DNA of 64,000 bases, from the NCBI GenBank assembly GCA_017395245.1, contig JAFPVR010000064.1, positions 28,449-92,448 on the forward strand, written 5' to 3'. Both the position numbers and the translations under genes were made by a program. Below are positions 6,741 through 16,158 of the stretch, piece by piece; within the stretch, counting starts at the first letter, position 1, and each line of letters begins with the position of its first letter. Under the pieces are notes generated by a model. That model had not been told where the DNA came from. It saw only the letters and a list, made by a program, of their open reading frames with translations, and made no database searches. The stretch comes from Bacteroidales bacterium. GTDB lineage: Bacteria > Bacteroidota > Bacteroidia > Bacteroidales > WCHB1-69.

Positions 6741-9191
6741 TCAATAATACCACGCACTTTTCCGCCATGCCTCCGTGCAGTACGCATCGCTGTCGCCATC
6801 GCAGCCACGGTCGCAGAAGGTTCCGCGCACGATGGGCAGGAACTCCTCGACGGTTTCCGTCCAGCACCAGCCACCATAGTCGTGTTTGACCTCCTCAACC
6901 CGCATCAACGCCCGCTTCTTTTCGCTGTGCAGAATGGTACATTTCAAGGTGAAGACGCGATCTTCGTCGTAACACAGGGCCTTGTCCAACCAGCCGTCCA
7001 CCCGTCGGTGTACGTCCGCCTCAATGGACTGTTCGTCATAGTATTCTTCCCCGTAGTTGTGGTAGCTGTAGTTCCAGCCGTTTTCGTAGTAACATAACGC
7101 CCACGCGTTGCCGATAGTGCTTCGGAAGAGTCCCACCGCGTAGGCGTAGGCGGCCTTGGCGCGGATTTCCGCCGAGGTGTCTGTCTCCGCTAACTTCCGC
7201 AACTGCAACATCAGTTGGCAGAAGGTGGCTTTGCGCGGGTTCCGGTCGTATTCCGCTGCCGGGTTGAACGACAGCCCGAAGTTGGCCTTGTGCTCCTTCA
7301 TGCTGATCCACCCTTCGGCGAACGGGTTGCGGTGTTCCCCGTTGATATAGTCGGCAATGTTTTGTTTTTCAGGGAAATCCGGCGACACCTTCCGCAGATA
7401 GACGAGCGCGGAGTCGTACCTCTCCAACCGCATGTATTTGGTTGCTATTAGCTCATTGTAGAAACTGAGGTCGCGGTAACTGTTTTGGAGGACGAACTTT
7501 TCCGCCGCCGTCCGGCTGCCCGACCGCAGAAACCGTACATATTGCTGTACATTAGCGATGCTGGTCGTGTCCATATAGTTGAAAAACTGGGTGTTGTAGT
7601 CGAAATTCTTCTGCCAGGTGATGGAGTCGGCCACAAGCACAAGCTTGCCGTTTGTCGTGTAAGAGTGGTCGTAATCGTATTCGGAGAGATACTCCTCCCG
7701 GTAAATCGGCGGGTGGAAATAGACGGTGCTCCCGAACAGTCCGACCCCTTCTCGGAGCATCCCTTTTCGTGCATAATTCCGTACTTTCTTCATGTTGTCA
7801 TCCGCCATGAACTCTTCGTAGAAGTTCAGGTAGGCCATGCTTTTGAACGCCATTCCGCGCTGCTCGAAGTGAGGGATGATCCCCAACAGGATGGTGCGGC
7901 GCAGAATCTTGATGTGGTGCAAGGCGGTGAAACTGGTATCCTCTGGGATGGCGCCGCCGATGTCATACTCCCACCAACAGGGCACGCCTTCTTTCTCAAT
8001 TTTGCGCACCAACCACTGCAGGTCGGGGAGGAGCACGGTTTCGTAGTTCGCGTCAATGTCGTTGCGGGTGCTGTTGAACACGAGTCGCATCATGCGGATG
8101 TTGTCCTTCACGGCGGGCGTTCCGCGCAGTTTATCGGCCTCGCTGATGAGCCGGTTGGCGGTGGCGTTCTCCCCATTGATGTAGGCGAGTGCGGCCTTCG
8201 CAGAGACCCACAAAGCGGGATTACGGTTCTTCCCGTCACGCAGGATCTCGTCAGCTAACGCGTTGAATGCCTCCGACTTCCGCGTGTCGGGAATGAGATA
8301 GCCTGCCGGGTCCGAGTAGTCAAAGTCGGGGGAGTACCGTCTTCGGCGGCTTTGGTCGAAGTAGGTGTTGACAAATTCCTGCACCATGAATTCAAAAGCC
8401 TTGCTGTCAGGCTCTTTCTCGTAGATTTTTCGCAATACCTCCACATCGTAGTGCAATCTTGGGTCATAGAATCCGATGCCCGCATAGACGATGGCGGCCT
8501 CCGCGTCGCGGTCGATCCGCCGCAACGCCCCCGCGTAGTAGTTCAGGCACTGCTTCCGCAAAACGCTCTCCGGAACCGCCTTGCCATAACGTTCCCAAAG
8601 GACAATGCAGCCTTGATAATCTCGGGCATAGAAACATTTTCGCATCACCTGCAACAGAAAACGGTTGCGGATCTCCTTGTCTTTGCAGCTGCGGATCGCG
8701 CCCTCGTCTAACGTCTCCACCTGCGAGATGCTCAGGTCATATCGGGGCAATTCGTCATCGTCATACCAATAACGCTCACCCGTCTTCTCGCTGTAATACC
8801 ACTCCGACCGCTCCCACACCGCCTGATGGATATAGTCCGAATCGGAGGTCTTCAGCAACGTCCAGTAGCCAAGCGCTTCCTTGTCGTTGTGGTCATACAG
8901 GTAACGGAAGAACTTGTTATCGGTCTGTTCATTAAGTATATACAGATCATACAACGCCGCCTCTACCTCTTCGCGCGACACTTTCCCCTTGACACGATTA
9001 TGCCAAAAGGTGATGTTCTCCTCGCGGAACGCCTGGTTGAGCTGCTGTTGCCACGCTTGGGCCGGACTGTTGTATCCCGTGTAGAAAAACCAGTGCCACT
9101 GCGGTTCGATGGGGTCGGGATAACCGCAAGGGAAGGCGGTCATGCAGTTGAGCAGCAGGATGCCGCTAATCAAAAAAAGCCTTGATTTCAT
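6741..9191 (-). CDS. Large secreted protein of unknown function
   Basis: An 816-residue protein with a signal peptide (MKSRLFLISGILLLN..., cleavage probably before or near Cys22 in FPCGYPD). The body is helical and rich in Trp, Tyr and acidic residues, with TPR-like helix pairs (for example the segments AAIVYAGIGFYDPR and LERYDSALVYLRKVSPDFP). No catalytic motif was recognised. The frame can be extended to 9311, but the ATG at 9191 precedes the signal sequence and gives a 26-base overlap with the upstream lipoprotein gene, so the two are likely translated together. Its last 67 codons are duplicated at 6040-6240. It could be an envelope-associated TPR protein. Confidence 0.7.
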   Translation of the reverse strand: MKSRLFLISGILLLNCMTAFPCGYPDPIEPQWHWFFYTGYNSPAQAWQQQLNQAFREENITFWHNRVKGKVSREEVEAALYDLYILNEQTDNKFFRYLYDHNDKEALGYWTLLKTSDSDYIHQAVWERSEWYYSEKTGERYWYDDDELPRYDLSISQVETLDEGAIRSCKDKEIRNRFLLQVMRKCFYARDYQGCIVLWERYGKAVPESVLRKQCLNYYAGALRRIDRDAEAAIVYAGIGFYDPRLHYDVEVLRKIYEKEPDSKAFEFMVQEFVNTYFDQSRRRRYSPDFDYSDPAGYLIPDTRKSEAFNALADEILRDGKNRNPALWVSAKAALAYINGENATANRLISEADKLRGTPAVKDNIRMMRLVFNSTRNDIDANYETVLLPDLQWLVRKIEKEGVPCWWEYDIGGAIPEDTSFTALHHIKILRRTILLGIIPHFEQRGMAFKSMAYLNFYEEFMADDNMKKVRNYARKGMLREGVGLFGSTVYFHPPIYREEYLSEYDYDHSYTTNGKLVLVADSITWQKNFDYNTQFFNYMDTTSIANVQQYVRFLRSGSRTAAEKFVLQNSYRDLSFYNELIATKYMRLERYDSALVYLRKVSPDFPEKQNIADYINGEHRNPFAEGWISMKEHKANFGLSFNPAAEYDRNPRKATFCQLMLQLRKLAETDTSAEIRAKAAYAYAVGLFRSTIGNAWALCYYENGWNYSYHNYGEEYYDEQSIEADVHRRVDGWLDKALCYDEDRVFTLKCTILHSEKKRALMRVEEVKHDYGGWCWTETVEEFLPIVRGTFCDRGCDGDSDAYCTEAWRKSAWYY

Positions 9192-10179
9192 CGGGATTGT
9201 ATTTTGAGAGTTGAACGGAATCCAGATGGTAGAGCACCACGGGCATCTTGCCGTAGTTCTTTTCCACCAACGCCTTGACATCCAAGATGGTTTTGGCGGA
9301 GACCTCCTCATGACGGATGTACTTCACCGCTTTCTCGGGAACGTCCCCGGTGATTTCATACATCCCGTAGCCCAGTTTTTTCAGTTTTGCGGTGTCGTAG
9401 TAGCAGTTGTAGCGGTCCAGCCGCACGAACGACTTGTTGCCGTCGAACTCCACGTCCCAACTGTAGTCGGGCAGGGCGAGCTTTAGCGGGAGCTTGTATT
9501 GCTTGAGGTATTTCACGTAAGGTTGCACATCCTTGAGGTCGAGGATAGCGTTCTGGGTGTTGAAGTCCTTGAAATCGCCGGTGTTGTAGCACATCAGCAC
9601 CCCGTAATCGACATCGGGCGGCGTTTGCGCGAGTTGGTGCAGCCGGATGGTGGAGGATATCTTGATGTCCTTTTCGAAGTAAGTTTTCAGCGCTGTCCGC
9701 ACATCCACAAGGAATTGGAAGTAAGCCTCTCGGGTGCTCGTGGTCCAGTCGCAGTCGAACTGCACCTCGTTGATAGTGATGTTGTTCTTCTTGCACATCG
9801 CGTAAATCCGGTGCGCCAGATGGTCGGTGAACGATTCATACTCCATAATCGCCTCGGGGGTGATGAACACCACGGGCACGATGTGGAAATCGCCAAAGGT
9901 CTCGTCCCTGTCGAACGAGATGGTGGCCACGGGCACGCATTTGTCCTCGTCGCGCCAGCCCCGGTTGGGCTCCACGTCGAAGAAGCGGATGTACATCGTC
10001 TGGATGTGGTTGTCGGTGAGAAACTGTCGTTCGTAATCGTTGGTGCTGTACCAGGTGCGCCAGAAATAGACGGCATTTTCGCCGTTGTACAGCGTGTTGT
10101 TGGGGTTCTTGTGCCGACAGCCGGCCAGCACGACCAGCAGCATGGTGGCGAGAGCAATGGGTTTTGCGATGCGGTTCAT
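9166..10179 (-). CDS. Lipoprotein of unknown function, possible TIM-barrel glycosidase-like
   Basis: A 337-residue lipoprotein. The start at 10179 gives a signal ending in LVVLAGC with the lipidated Cys at 20. An upstream extension to 10284 is open but lacks sense. Conserved-looking segments include TMYIRFFDVEPN, PVVFITPEAI, EVQFDCDWT and SSTIRLHQ followed by DYGVLMCYNTGDF, an order of beta strands with acidic ends that resembles a TIM barrel. I know this pattern from unnamed Bacteroidota lipoproteins. A glycoside-hydrolase-like fold is inference. Its 3' end overlaps the next gene by 26 bases. Confidence 0.65.
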   Translation of the reverse strand: MNRIAKPIALATMLLVVLAGCRHKNPNNTLYNGENAVYFWRTWYSTNDYERQFLTDNHIQTMYIRFFDVEPNRGWRDEDKCVPVATISFDRDETFGDFHIVPVVFITPEAIMEYESFTDHLAHRIYAMCKKNNITINEVQFDCDWTTSTREAYFQFLVDVRTALKTYFEKDIKISSTIRLHQLAQTPPDVDYGVLMCYNTGDFKDFNTQNAILDLKDVQPYVKYLKQYKLPLKLALPDYSWDVEFDGNKSFVRLDRYNCYYDTAKLKKLGYGMYEITGDVPEKAVKYIRHEEVSAKTILDVKALVEKNYGKMPVVLYHLDSVQLSKYNPDEIKAFFD

Positions 10180-10310
10180 AACGGTGCGGTTTGAAATCGG
10201 CGGCAAAGGTAGGAATTCCGCCGATGGCTTGCGCATGCCGGAAACATCTTTTGTATGAAATGCCGGGTTTGTTGTATGAAGCACTGTTTATTCGCCTATG
10301 TTCGAGAGCA

Positions 10311-10374
10311 AACGCCGGTGCAGGAATTCGCAAACGCCGGTGCAGGAATTGCCCAACGCTGGTACAGGCATGCG
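10311..10374. repeat. Tandem repeat, 22-bp unit, about 2.9 copies
   Basis: Units at 10311-10332 and 10333-10354 share AACGCCGGTGCAGGAATT. A third, degenerate unit covers 10355-10374. The region 10180-10476 otherwise holds only a terminator-like hairpin and one palindrome. No gene is seen in it. Confidence 0.85.
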
Positions 10375-10394
10375 TCGACGAGACATTCTCTGAC

Positions 10395-10423
10395 GAAAAA
10401 GGGGAACCCTCCCGGATTCCCCT
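10395..10423 (-). terminator. Terminator-like hairpin after the M16 peptidase gene
   Basis: On the minus strand AAGGGGAATCC and GGGTTCCCCTT pair with a short loop and are followed by a run of T. It lies about 55 bases beyond the stop codon at 10477, with a palindrome between. Confidence 0.65.
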
Positions 10424-10433
10424 TGCATTCAAC

Positions 10434-10461
10434 GTAGAGACGTGCCATGGCGCGTCTCTAC
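10434..10461. repeat. 28-bp GTAGAGACG palindrome
   Basis: Intact arms GTAGAGACG and CGTCTCTAC around core TGCCATGGCG. It is 15 bases past the stop of the M16 gene. Confidence 0.9.
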
Positions 10462-10476
10462 AATTCGGTAATCGGA

Positions 10477-13386
10477 TTAGTACCCGAAAATCTCCTCCAG
10501 GCTCAGCGTCGTCACCTTGCCGTATTTCTCCAAGCCCTTCAGGTCGACCTCGTCCTTGTTGCCGAGGACCACGACCACGCGCTTCTGGCCCTTGATGTAG
10601 TTCGCGTTGAAGGCCTTCACATCGTTGAGGGTCATCTTTTGGATGAGGTTGAAGTTGGTCCTGTCAAGAGGGGTCTTCAAACCCATCTCCTCGCAGGTGA
10701 GGTAGTAGTTGATGATGCTCATCTTGCGGGTGCGGTTGGTGCGGTACTGCGAAATCAGGGAAGTCTTGGCCAGGTCAAAGTTCAGTTCAGAGACCGGCAT
10801 GTTGTCCAACAGGTCGGTGAAGGCCTCCATGGCGTCGATCAGCTTGTCGTTCTGCGTGCCGATGTGCGTCATGTTGTAGTTCAATTTGCCCTTCTCGCTC
10901 GGCTCCACATAGTAGGCGGCGGCGGAATAGGCCAGGGAACGCTTCTCGCGGATCTCCTGGAAGACGATGGAGTTCATGCTGCCGCCGAAGTACTCGTTGT
11001 ACATCTCGATTTGCGGACTCAGCGCCCAGTTGGCCGGAATGGAGGTCGTGAGCTGACGGCACAGCGACTGCTTGGCGTCGTAGTGCGCGAAATAGACCTT
11101 GTTCTCCTTCGTGGCGAGACGGTCGTAGTCGGCACCCATCTTCGCGGGCTTCTTGGCCGGATGCACACTGTGCTTCTCGGTGATGACCTTCTGCAAGTCG
11201 TTGAGGCTCAGGTCGCCGTAGTAGAGGATGCGCTGCGGCTGGGAGGTCATCGTGTTGATTTGGTTGACGACATCCTGGGCTTTGATCTTCTGCACTTCGT
11301 CGTTGGTGACGAAATATCTGCGGATGTTGTCCTTGCCGAAGGAAGCATAACGCAGCATGTTCTGGAAGATGGTCTGCTGGCGCGATTTGGCGTCGTTACG
11401 GGATTTCAGCACGTCGCTGATGGAGTTCTGCACGGATTCCTCGGAAATCTTGGGATGGCTGAGGATGTCTTCCACGATGGCCATGGCCTTCTCCATGTTC
11501 TCGCTCAGACCGGAGATGCGGACAGTGGCGTATTTGGTGCCGAAACCGATGCTGTAGTCGCAGGCGAGGTCGTACATCTGGCGGTTGATTTGGCTCAGCG
11601 TGCGGTTCTCGCTCTCCAATTGATCGAGGAAGTTGTTGGTGATGCCCGCCTTCTTGTCATAGAAGGAGCCGTAGTTGTAGCGATACACCAGCGTGAAGCG
11701 GCCGTTGTCGGTGTTCTTCACATAGAGAATCTCGTTGCCGTTGGCCTTGCCCTTCTGCATGTCCTTGTTGAAATCCACAAATACGGGCTCGATGGGATCC
11801 ACCTTAATGTCCTTGACCTGTTTCAGGAAGGCGCTCTCCACGTCGCGGTTCATCACCACGGGCGTGATTTCGGGCTTCTCGACTTTCTGCACGTTGCGCT
11901 GCTCGCCCTGACGTTTGTAGACAATCACGAAGTTGTCTTTCTTGAAGGTGCGGTTAGCGAAATCGATGACATCCTGCTTGGTTACATAGCTCATGTTCTC
12001 GGTTTCGTTGATGACATCCTGCCAACTGCGGTGGGCGAGGTAGGCGAAGGCCATCGCCATGGCGCGGTTCGTGTTGCTCTCAAGGGAGGTCATGTCGCTG
12101 AGCTTGCGGTTGTTGATGGCGGCGGTGAGCAGATCGGCATCCCAGTTGCCGGATTTCAGAATCTCGATTTGTTCCAGCAGAAGGTCTTTCAGCTGCTCTA
12201 AGGTCTGCCCCTCTTTCGGTCTGCCGTAGAGGCGGAAGTAGGCGTAGTCGTTGAGGTCGCTCACGCCGGAGGATGCGCCCAGCGCTAACTGCTTCTGGTT
12301 GATGTTCTCGTCGATAATACCGCAGGAACCGTTCATCAGCACGGCGTCGGCCATCTCGGCCAAGAGGACGTCGCGGGAACCGGTACCGGACTCGATGCGG
12401 TAGCCGATTTGCACGTTCTCGGGCTCAAGACCGTACACTTCCACTACTTTCACCTCACGGATCGGTTTCTCATGCACGTAGGTGAAGTCGGGGATGTATT
12501 TCGGCTGAATCTTTCCGAAGTATTTGTCAATCAGTTTGATGGCTTGTTCGGGGTCGAAGTCGCCCGCCATGGCGATACAGTAGTTGTTCGGCACATAGTA
12601 GGTGTTGAAGTGTTTGTTGATGTTGGTCAGTGACGGGTTTTTCAGGTGCTCGATAGTGCCGATGGTGGTCTGCGTGCCGTAAGGATGATTCGGGAACAGT
12701 GCCAAGTTCATCTGCTCGTAAGCGGTGCGGCTGTCGTTGGCCATGTTCATGTTCTTCTCCTCATAGACGGCCTCTAACTCGGTGTGGAAGAGACGGAAGA
12801 CGGGGTTGGCGAAACGCTCGCCCTCAATCATCAGCCAGCGCTCCAGCTCGTTGCTCGGAATGTCCTCCTGATAGACGGTCATGTCGTTGGAGGTGAAGGC
12901 GTTGGTGCCTTGTGCGCCGATCATCGACATCATCTTGTCGTACTCGTTCGGGATGGCGTACTTGGAAGCCTCGTACGACACGGAGTCGATCTGATGATAG
13001 ATGGCCTTGCGCTTGGCGGGGTCGGTGGTGTGGTTGTACACCTCGTAAAGCTCCTCGATTTTCTTGAGCTCTTTCTGCTCCTTGGCCCAGTCGAGGGTGC
13101 CGAAGTGGTTGGTGCCCTTGAACATGAGGTGCTCCAAGTAGTGGGAAAGGCCCGTCGATTCGGCCGGGTCGTTCTTGCTGCCCACGCGCACGGCGATGTA
13201 GGTCTGGATGCGCGGCACGTCCTTGTTCACGGACATGAAGACCTGCAGCCCGTTATCCAGTGTGTAGTGGATGACGTTCATCGGGTCATTCTGATAGGTC
13301 TCCTTGTGGTAATTCTGCGCGAAAGTGCTGAAGGTCAGGAGACAGCAGACCGCCAGCAGCAGCGTTGCGATAAAGTTACGTTTCAT
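10477..13386 (-). CDS. M16 family zinc metallopeptidase (pitrilysin-like), secreted
   Basis: A 969-residue periplasmic or outer-membrane peptidase with a signal peptide (cleavage near FAQ, residues 22-24). The inverted zinc motif HYLEH is at 82-86, with the third ligand expected in the ELEAVYEEKN helix around residue 210. The length fits two tandem M16 modules, each of two repeats. The second module lacks an HxxEH, as is usual for its inactive half. M16 proteins of this type degrade peptides. A small protein gene lies 78 bases upstream in the same direction. Confidence 0.9.
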   Translation of the reverse strand: MKRNFIATLLLAVCCLLTFSTFAQNYHKETYQNDPMNVIHYTLDNGLQVFMSVNKDVPRIQTYIAVRVGSKNDPAESTGLSHYLEHLMFKGTNHFGTLDWAKEQKELKKIEELYEVYNHTTDPAKRKAIYHQIDSVSYEASKYAIPNEYDKMMSMIGAQGTNAFTSNDMTVYQEDIPSNELERWLMIEGERFANPVFRLFHTELEAVYEEKNMNMANDSRTAYEQMNLALFPNHPYGTQTTIGTIEHLKNPSLTNINKHFNTYYVPNNYCIAMAGDFDPEQAIKLIDKYFGKIQPKYIPDFTYVHEKPIREVKVVEVYGLEPENVQIGYRIESGTGSRDVLLAEMADAVLMNGSCGIIDENINQKQLALGASSGVSDLNDYAYFRLYGRPKEGQTLEQLKDLLLEQIEILKSGNWDADLLTAAINNRKLSDMTSLESNTNRAMAMAFAYLAHRSWQDVINETENMSYVTKQDVIDFANRTFKKDNFVIVYKRQGEQRNVQKVEKPEITPVVMNRDVESAFLKQVKDIKVDPIEPVFVDFNKDMQKGKANGNEILYVKNTDNGRFTLVYRYNYGSFYDKKAGITNNFLDQLESENRTLSQINRQMYDLACDYSIGFGTKYATVRISGLSENMEKAMAIVEDILSHPKISEESVQNSISDVLKSRNDAKSRQQTIFQNMLRYASFGKDNIRRYFVTNDEVQKIKAQDVVNQINTMTSQPQRILYYGDLSLNDLQKVITEKHSVHPAKKPAKMGADYDRLATKENKVYFAHYDAKQSLCRQLTTSIPANWALSPQIEMYNEYFGGSMNSIVFQEIREKRSLAYSAAAYYVEPSEKGKLNYNMTHIGTQNDKLIDAMEAFTDLLDNMPVSELNFDLAKTSLISQYRTNRTRKMSIINYYLTCEEMGLKTPLDRTNFNLIQKMTLNDVKAFNANYIKGQKRVVVVLGNKDEVDLKGLEKYGKVTTLSLEEIFGY

Positions 13387-13464
13387 ACTGTTTGGGATTT
13401 ATTACTGTTTGATGAATTTTTCTGTGTAGCGCTCGTTTTCCATGAAATCATCACAATTCCGGAA

Positions 13465-13710
13465 TTACAAGGTTAACCACTGGTCCGGATCAATGGCCGA
13501 ACGGATGAAATAGCAGTTCTGGTGGTCCGAAGAGGCGTTGCTGTTTAGGACATAGTGCCCGTCCATCGTGATTTCAGCGGGCTCGTCAACGATACCTATG
13601 AACTTGTATTTGATGATGGAGGGTACCTGCTGCAGGTTGTTCTGCGCCATCTGGTCCCAAAGCCCGAGCAGGACAACCATGTTAAGCAATAAAAAAAGTA
13701 GTCTTCTCAT
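13465..13710 (-). CDS. Small membrane-anchored or secreted protein, unknown
   Basis: An 81-residue protein beginning MRRLLFLLLNMVVLLGLWDQ, a signal peptide or anchor, followed by a short soluble part with one Cys. The open frame extends upstream to 13854, but that part overlaps the divergent promoter region and the ATG at 13710 precedes the hydrophobic stretch. A minus-strand TATTTTTG box lies about 40 bases upstream of it. It may be co-transcribed with the M16 peptidase gene. Family not recognised. Confidence 0.55.
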   Translation of the reverse strand: MRRLLFLLLNMVVLLGLWDQMAQNNLQQVPSIIKYKFIGIVDEPAEITMDGHYVLNSNASSDHQNCYFIRSAIDPDQWLTL

Positions 13711-13808
13711 AATTTTACCTACTTCTGAAAATCTGATTGCAAGCGAGCGCAAAAATATACATTTTGTATATTCGGCGTGTCGGTGTTGATAAATATTGAG
13801 AAAAACAC

Positions 13809-13816
13809 TACCTTTG
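13809..13816 (+). promoter_or_regulatory. Promoter TTG-N20-TACCTTTG for the MBOAT operon
   Basis: The -33 TTG lies at 13786-13788 and the -7 box at 13809-13816, which is the Bacteroidota spacing. The first ATG is 28 bases downstream, which rules out the TTG start at 13796. Confidence 0.7.
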
Positions 13817-13843
13817 CCGCCGTTTTTACCAAACCACCATCCG

Positions 13844-15040
13844 ATGATGTTCACCGACTATGTGCTCTTTTTCGAGATTCTGCTGTTCACGCTGCTTTTC
13901 GCAGGATGCCGCTCACTTTTTCGGAAAGAAGGACTCAACCATATCCTGCTGCTCGGTGGCAATGTCTTGATACTGACGCATATAGTTTCTCCAAAGTCGC
14001 TCTTTCTGCTCTTCATCGTGGCACTGTTGGCCTACGGCGCGGGGCTGCTTTTGCGGAAACGGCACTCGGGCATACTGCTCGCGATAACCCTCACGCTGTT
14101 GATTCTCTTCTTTGCCGTCCGCAACTATCCGCTTGTGCAGTCGTGGCTTGGCAGCTGGTGGACCGACACCCTTGGCAAGCATTTTCTCTCGGTGGAGAAA
14201 ATAGGGCTTTCCTACATCCTTTTTCGTGTAATTCATTGGTTAGTTGAAAGTTATCGTGGTACGCTCCGTACCCGAAACTTCTTGGCATACGTCAACTACC
14301 TCTTCTTTTTCCCCACCTTTATGGCGGGACCTATTGACACGCTCAACAACTTTCACTATTGGATGTCGCACACGCATGTACGCCTCAATGTGCGGCGTAT
14401 GCTCGCGGGTGTCGGCCGTATCTTCTACGGCGCGGTTAAAACGCTACTTGTTGTCCCGCTGATAAAACCGTATGCGGTTGATTACCAGATGCTTATTCCG
14501 ATATTTGGGCCGTGGGGCGCTGTCTGCTCCGCCGCGCTGCTTTACTCATTCTACATCTACATCGACTTTTCCGGCTATTGCGACATCGCCATCGGGATGG
14601 GCGGCATGCTTGGGGTGCGCGTGCCCGAGAACTTCAACCGCCCTTACCTTTCGGATAATATTTCCGAATTTTGGAAACGTTGGCACATCACATTCTCCAC
14701 ATTCTTAAGGATTTACGTCTTCAAGCCCGTCATTGCGCTGCTCAACCGAACCTTTTTGCGGGAATATCGGATGGTGGTGTCGGTGACGGCCTATATGGTC
14801 ACCTTCCTCGTCTGCGGTCTCTGGCACGGCAGCACGTTGAATTTCGTGTTCTGGGGGCTGTGGCACGGATTAGGACTCTCTGTCTATAAGCTGTTTATAC
14901 ATAACAGAATGCCGAAAACGCCTACTTTGGTTCGAAAAATTTCCGCCACACTGTTCACATTTCTCTTCGTGACCGTCGGGTGGGTGTTTTTCAACTATCC
15001 TGTTGATAAATTGTTGATAATGTTTAAGTTGTTGTTCTGA
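13844..15040 (+). CDS. MBOAT family O-acyltransferase (DltB/AlgI-like)
   Basis: A 398-residue integral membrane acyltransferase with about ten membrane segments. MBOAT marks are clear: IDFSGYCDIAIGMG (about 248-261), the PENFNRPY and FWKRWHITFS block, and the invariant His in GLWHGSTLNFVFWGLWHG. Family members move acyl groups across the membrane onto extracytoplasmic polymers (D-alanine in DltB, acetate in AlgI). Start chosen at ATG 13844, after the promoter box. The TGA stop shares one base with the ATG of the next gene, so the two are coupled. The acyl donor is unknown, and no dltA or dltC is present nearby. Confidence 0.9.
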   Translation: MMFTDYVLFFEILLFTLLFAGCRSLFRKEGLNHILLLGGNVLILTHIVSPKSLFLLFIVALLAYGAGLLLRKRHSGILLAITLTLLILFFAVRNYPLVQSWLGSWWTDTLGKHFLSVEKIGLSYILFRVIHWLVESYRGTLRTRNFLAYVNYLFFFPTFMAGPIDTLNNFHYWMSHTHVRLNVRRMLAGVGRIFYGAVKTLLVVPLIKPYAVDYQMLIPIFGPWGAVCSAALLYSFYIYIDFSGYCDIAIGMGGMLGVRVPENFNRPYLSDNISEFWKRWHITFSTFLRIYVFKPVIALLNRTFLREYRMVVSVTAYMVTFLVCGLWHGSTLNFVFWGLWHGLGLSVYKLFIHNRMPKTPTLVRKISATLFTFLFVTVGWVFFNYPVDKLLIMFKLLF

Positions 15041-16158
15041 TGAAAGAGGTTTACCGGTTGAGATTTCTGGCCCGGATAGGGGTCGTGGTGATGGTTGCCG
15101 TTGCCTTCTGGCTCGTTGTTGCGCGGTTCATCCCGACGTTCCACGCTCCGCAGTGCCCGGAATGGGAAGGGCAGCTTTATACCATCCGCCACCAAGACCT
15201 TCGCGACAACAACCCGCTCTATACCAATCTGTTGCTGACAAGTGTAAAACGAAACGATGGCTGGTTGGTGCTGGGCACGTCAGAGACGAATGCGCGACCC
15301 AACGGCAACTATTACGACTTCCTGAACACCGACACAGCACTTCGGTGCGGATTTTCGGTCATCGCAGGCGCGGGCCGCACAGCCTGCACCTACTTCCCAC
15401 TGATTCAGAGTAATGAAAACGTTCGCGGGCTCAAGGTCCTCTTCTTCCTTAACCCCTCCTACGGTTGCGGAAAGCTTGCCTACAGCAATGAGGACTACTT
15501 TTCCCGCTACGTCTCGTCAGCCGTCTGTCGGGAAGTCAACCGTCCTGTGAATGAGGATGTTGAACGTATTCTGCAGGCGAATCTGTCGAAGCTGAACTGG
15601 GGTGTCAGGGTAGGGGAGTGGCTGGCTTGCCATACCGACCGCCTGCGTCGCAAGTATTCCCAGGATCTTGCTTTCTCACTCAATCCCAGCAAGTTCGGGG
15701 AAACACTGACTTGGCTCGACTCGGCCATGGTGTCTCGCCTTCCCGACAGTTGTGCCCGCCCCGACAGCAGCCGTTACAATTACGAGCTGAATGTAGGAGC
15801 CTCCTTCGACGTGCATTCCTACAAACTCAGGCCGCATCCCGAGTCGTCCTATCGCGCCGACGAGTTGCGCACGATGATACGGCTTTGCAAGGCTCGGGGC
15901 GTGGACATCGTCTACATAGCCGGACCCTACAACGAAATCGCGTACCGCAAGGTTTATCCGCAGGATCTGCCTGATATACAGCAGGTTTCAGCAGAGATAT
16001 TGAAAGTCTTGGACGAGGAGGGCGCCGCATATATCGATTGCACGGATCTTTCCGCAGAGCCGGGTGTCTTCGCCGATTGGCAGCACCATACGAGCTACGG
16101 TGCGTATCGTATCTATCAGAAAATCAAGAATTATGTTTTGGAAAAGGAAAACCGTTAA
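15040..16158 (+). CDS. DltD-like SGNH-type acyl-transfer partner protein
   Basis: A 372-residue protein with one N-terminal membrane anchor (about 11-28) and a large periplasmic domain. A GTSET motif (about residues 81-85) corresponds to the catalytic serine block of DltD/SGNH proteins, and the late WQHHTSYGA contains candidate catalytic His (with Asp upstream, FADWQHH). DltD works with the MBOAT protein DltB in D-alanylation. The one-base overlap with the MBOAT gene strongly suggests the same partnership here. A 39-codon gene starts inside its 3' end. The natural substrate polymer is unknown. Confidence 0.75.
   Translation: MKEVYRLRFLARIGVVVMVAVAFWLVVARFIPTFHAPQCPEWEGQLYTIRHQDLRDNNPLYTNLLLTSVKRNDGWLVLGTSETNARPNGNYYDFLNTDTALRCGFSVIAGAGRTACTYFPLIQSNENVRGLKVLFFLNPSYGCGKLAYSNEDYFSRYVSSAVCREVNRPVNEDVERILQANLSKLNWGVRVGEWLACHTDRLRRKYSQDLAFSLNPSKFGETLTWLDSAMVSRLPDSCARPDSSRYNYELNVGASFDVHSYKLRPHPESSYRADELRTMIRLCKARGVDIVYIAGPYNEIAYRKVYPQDLPDIQQVSAEILKVLDEEGAAYIDCTDLSAEPGVFADWQHHTSYGAYRIYQKIKNYVLEKENR

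Noticed and set aside
10447-12201. 584-codon open frame on the plus strand
   Set aside because: It lies fully antisense to the M16 peptidase gene, whose motifs are clear; its His/Val/Leu-rich composition is the usual mirror of a coding strand.
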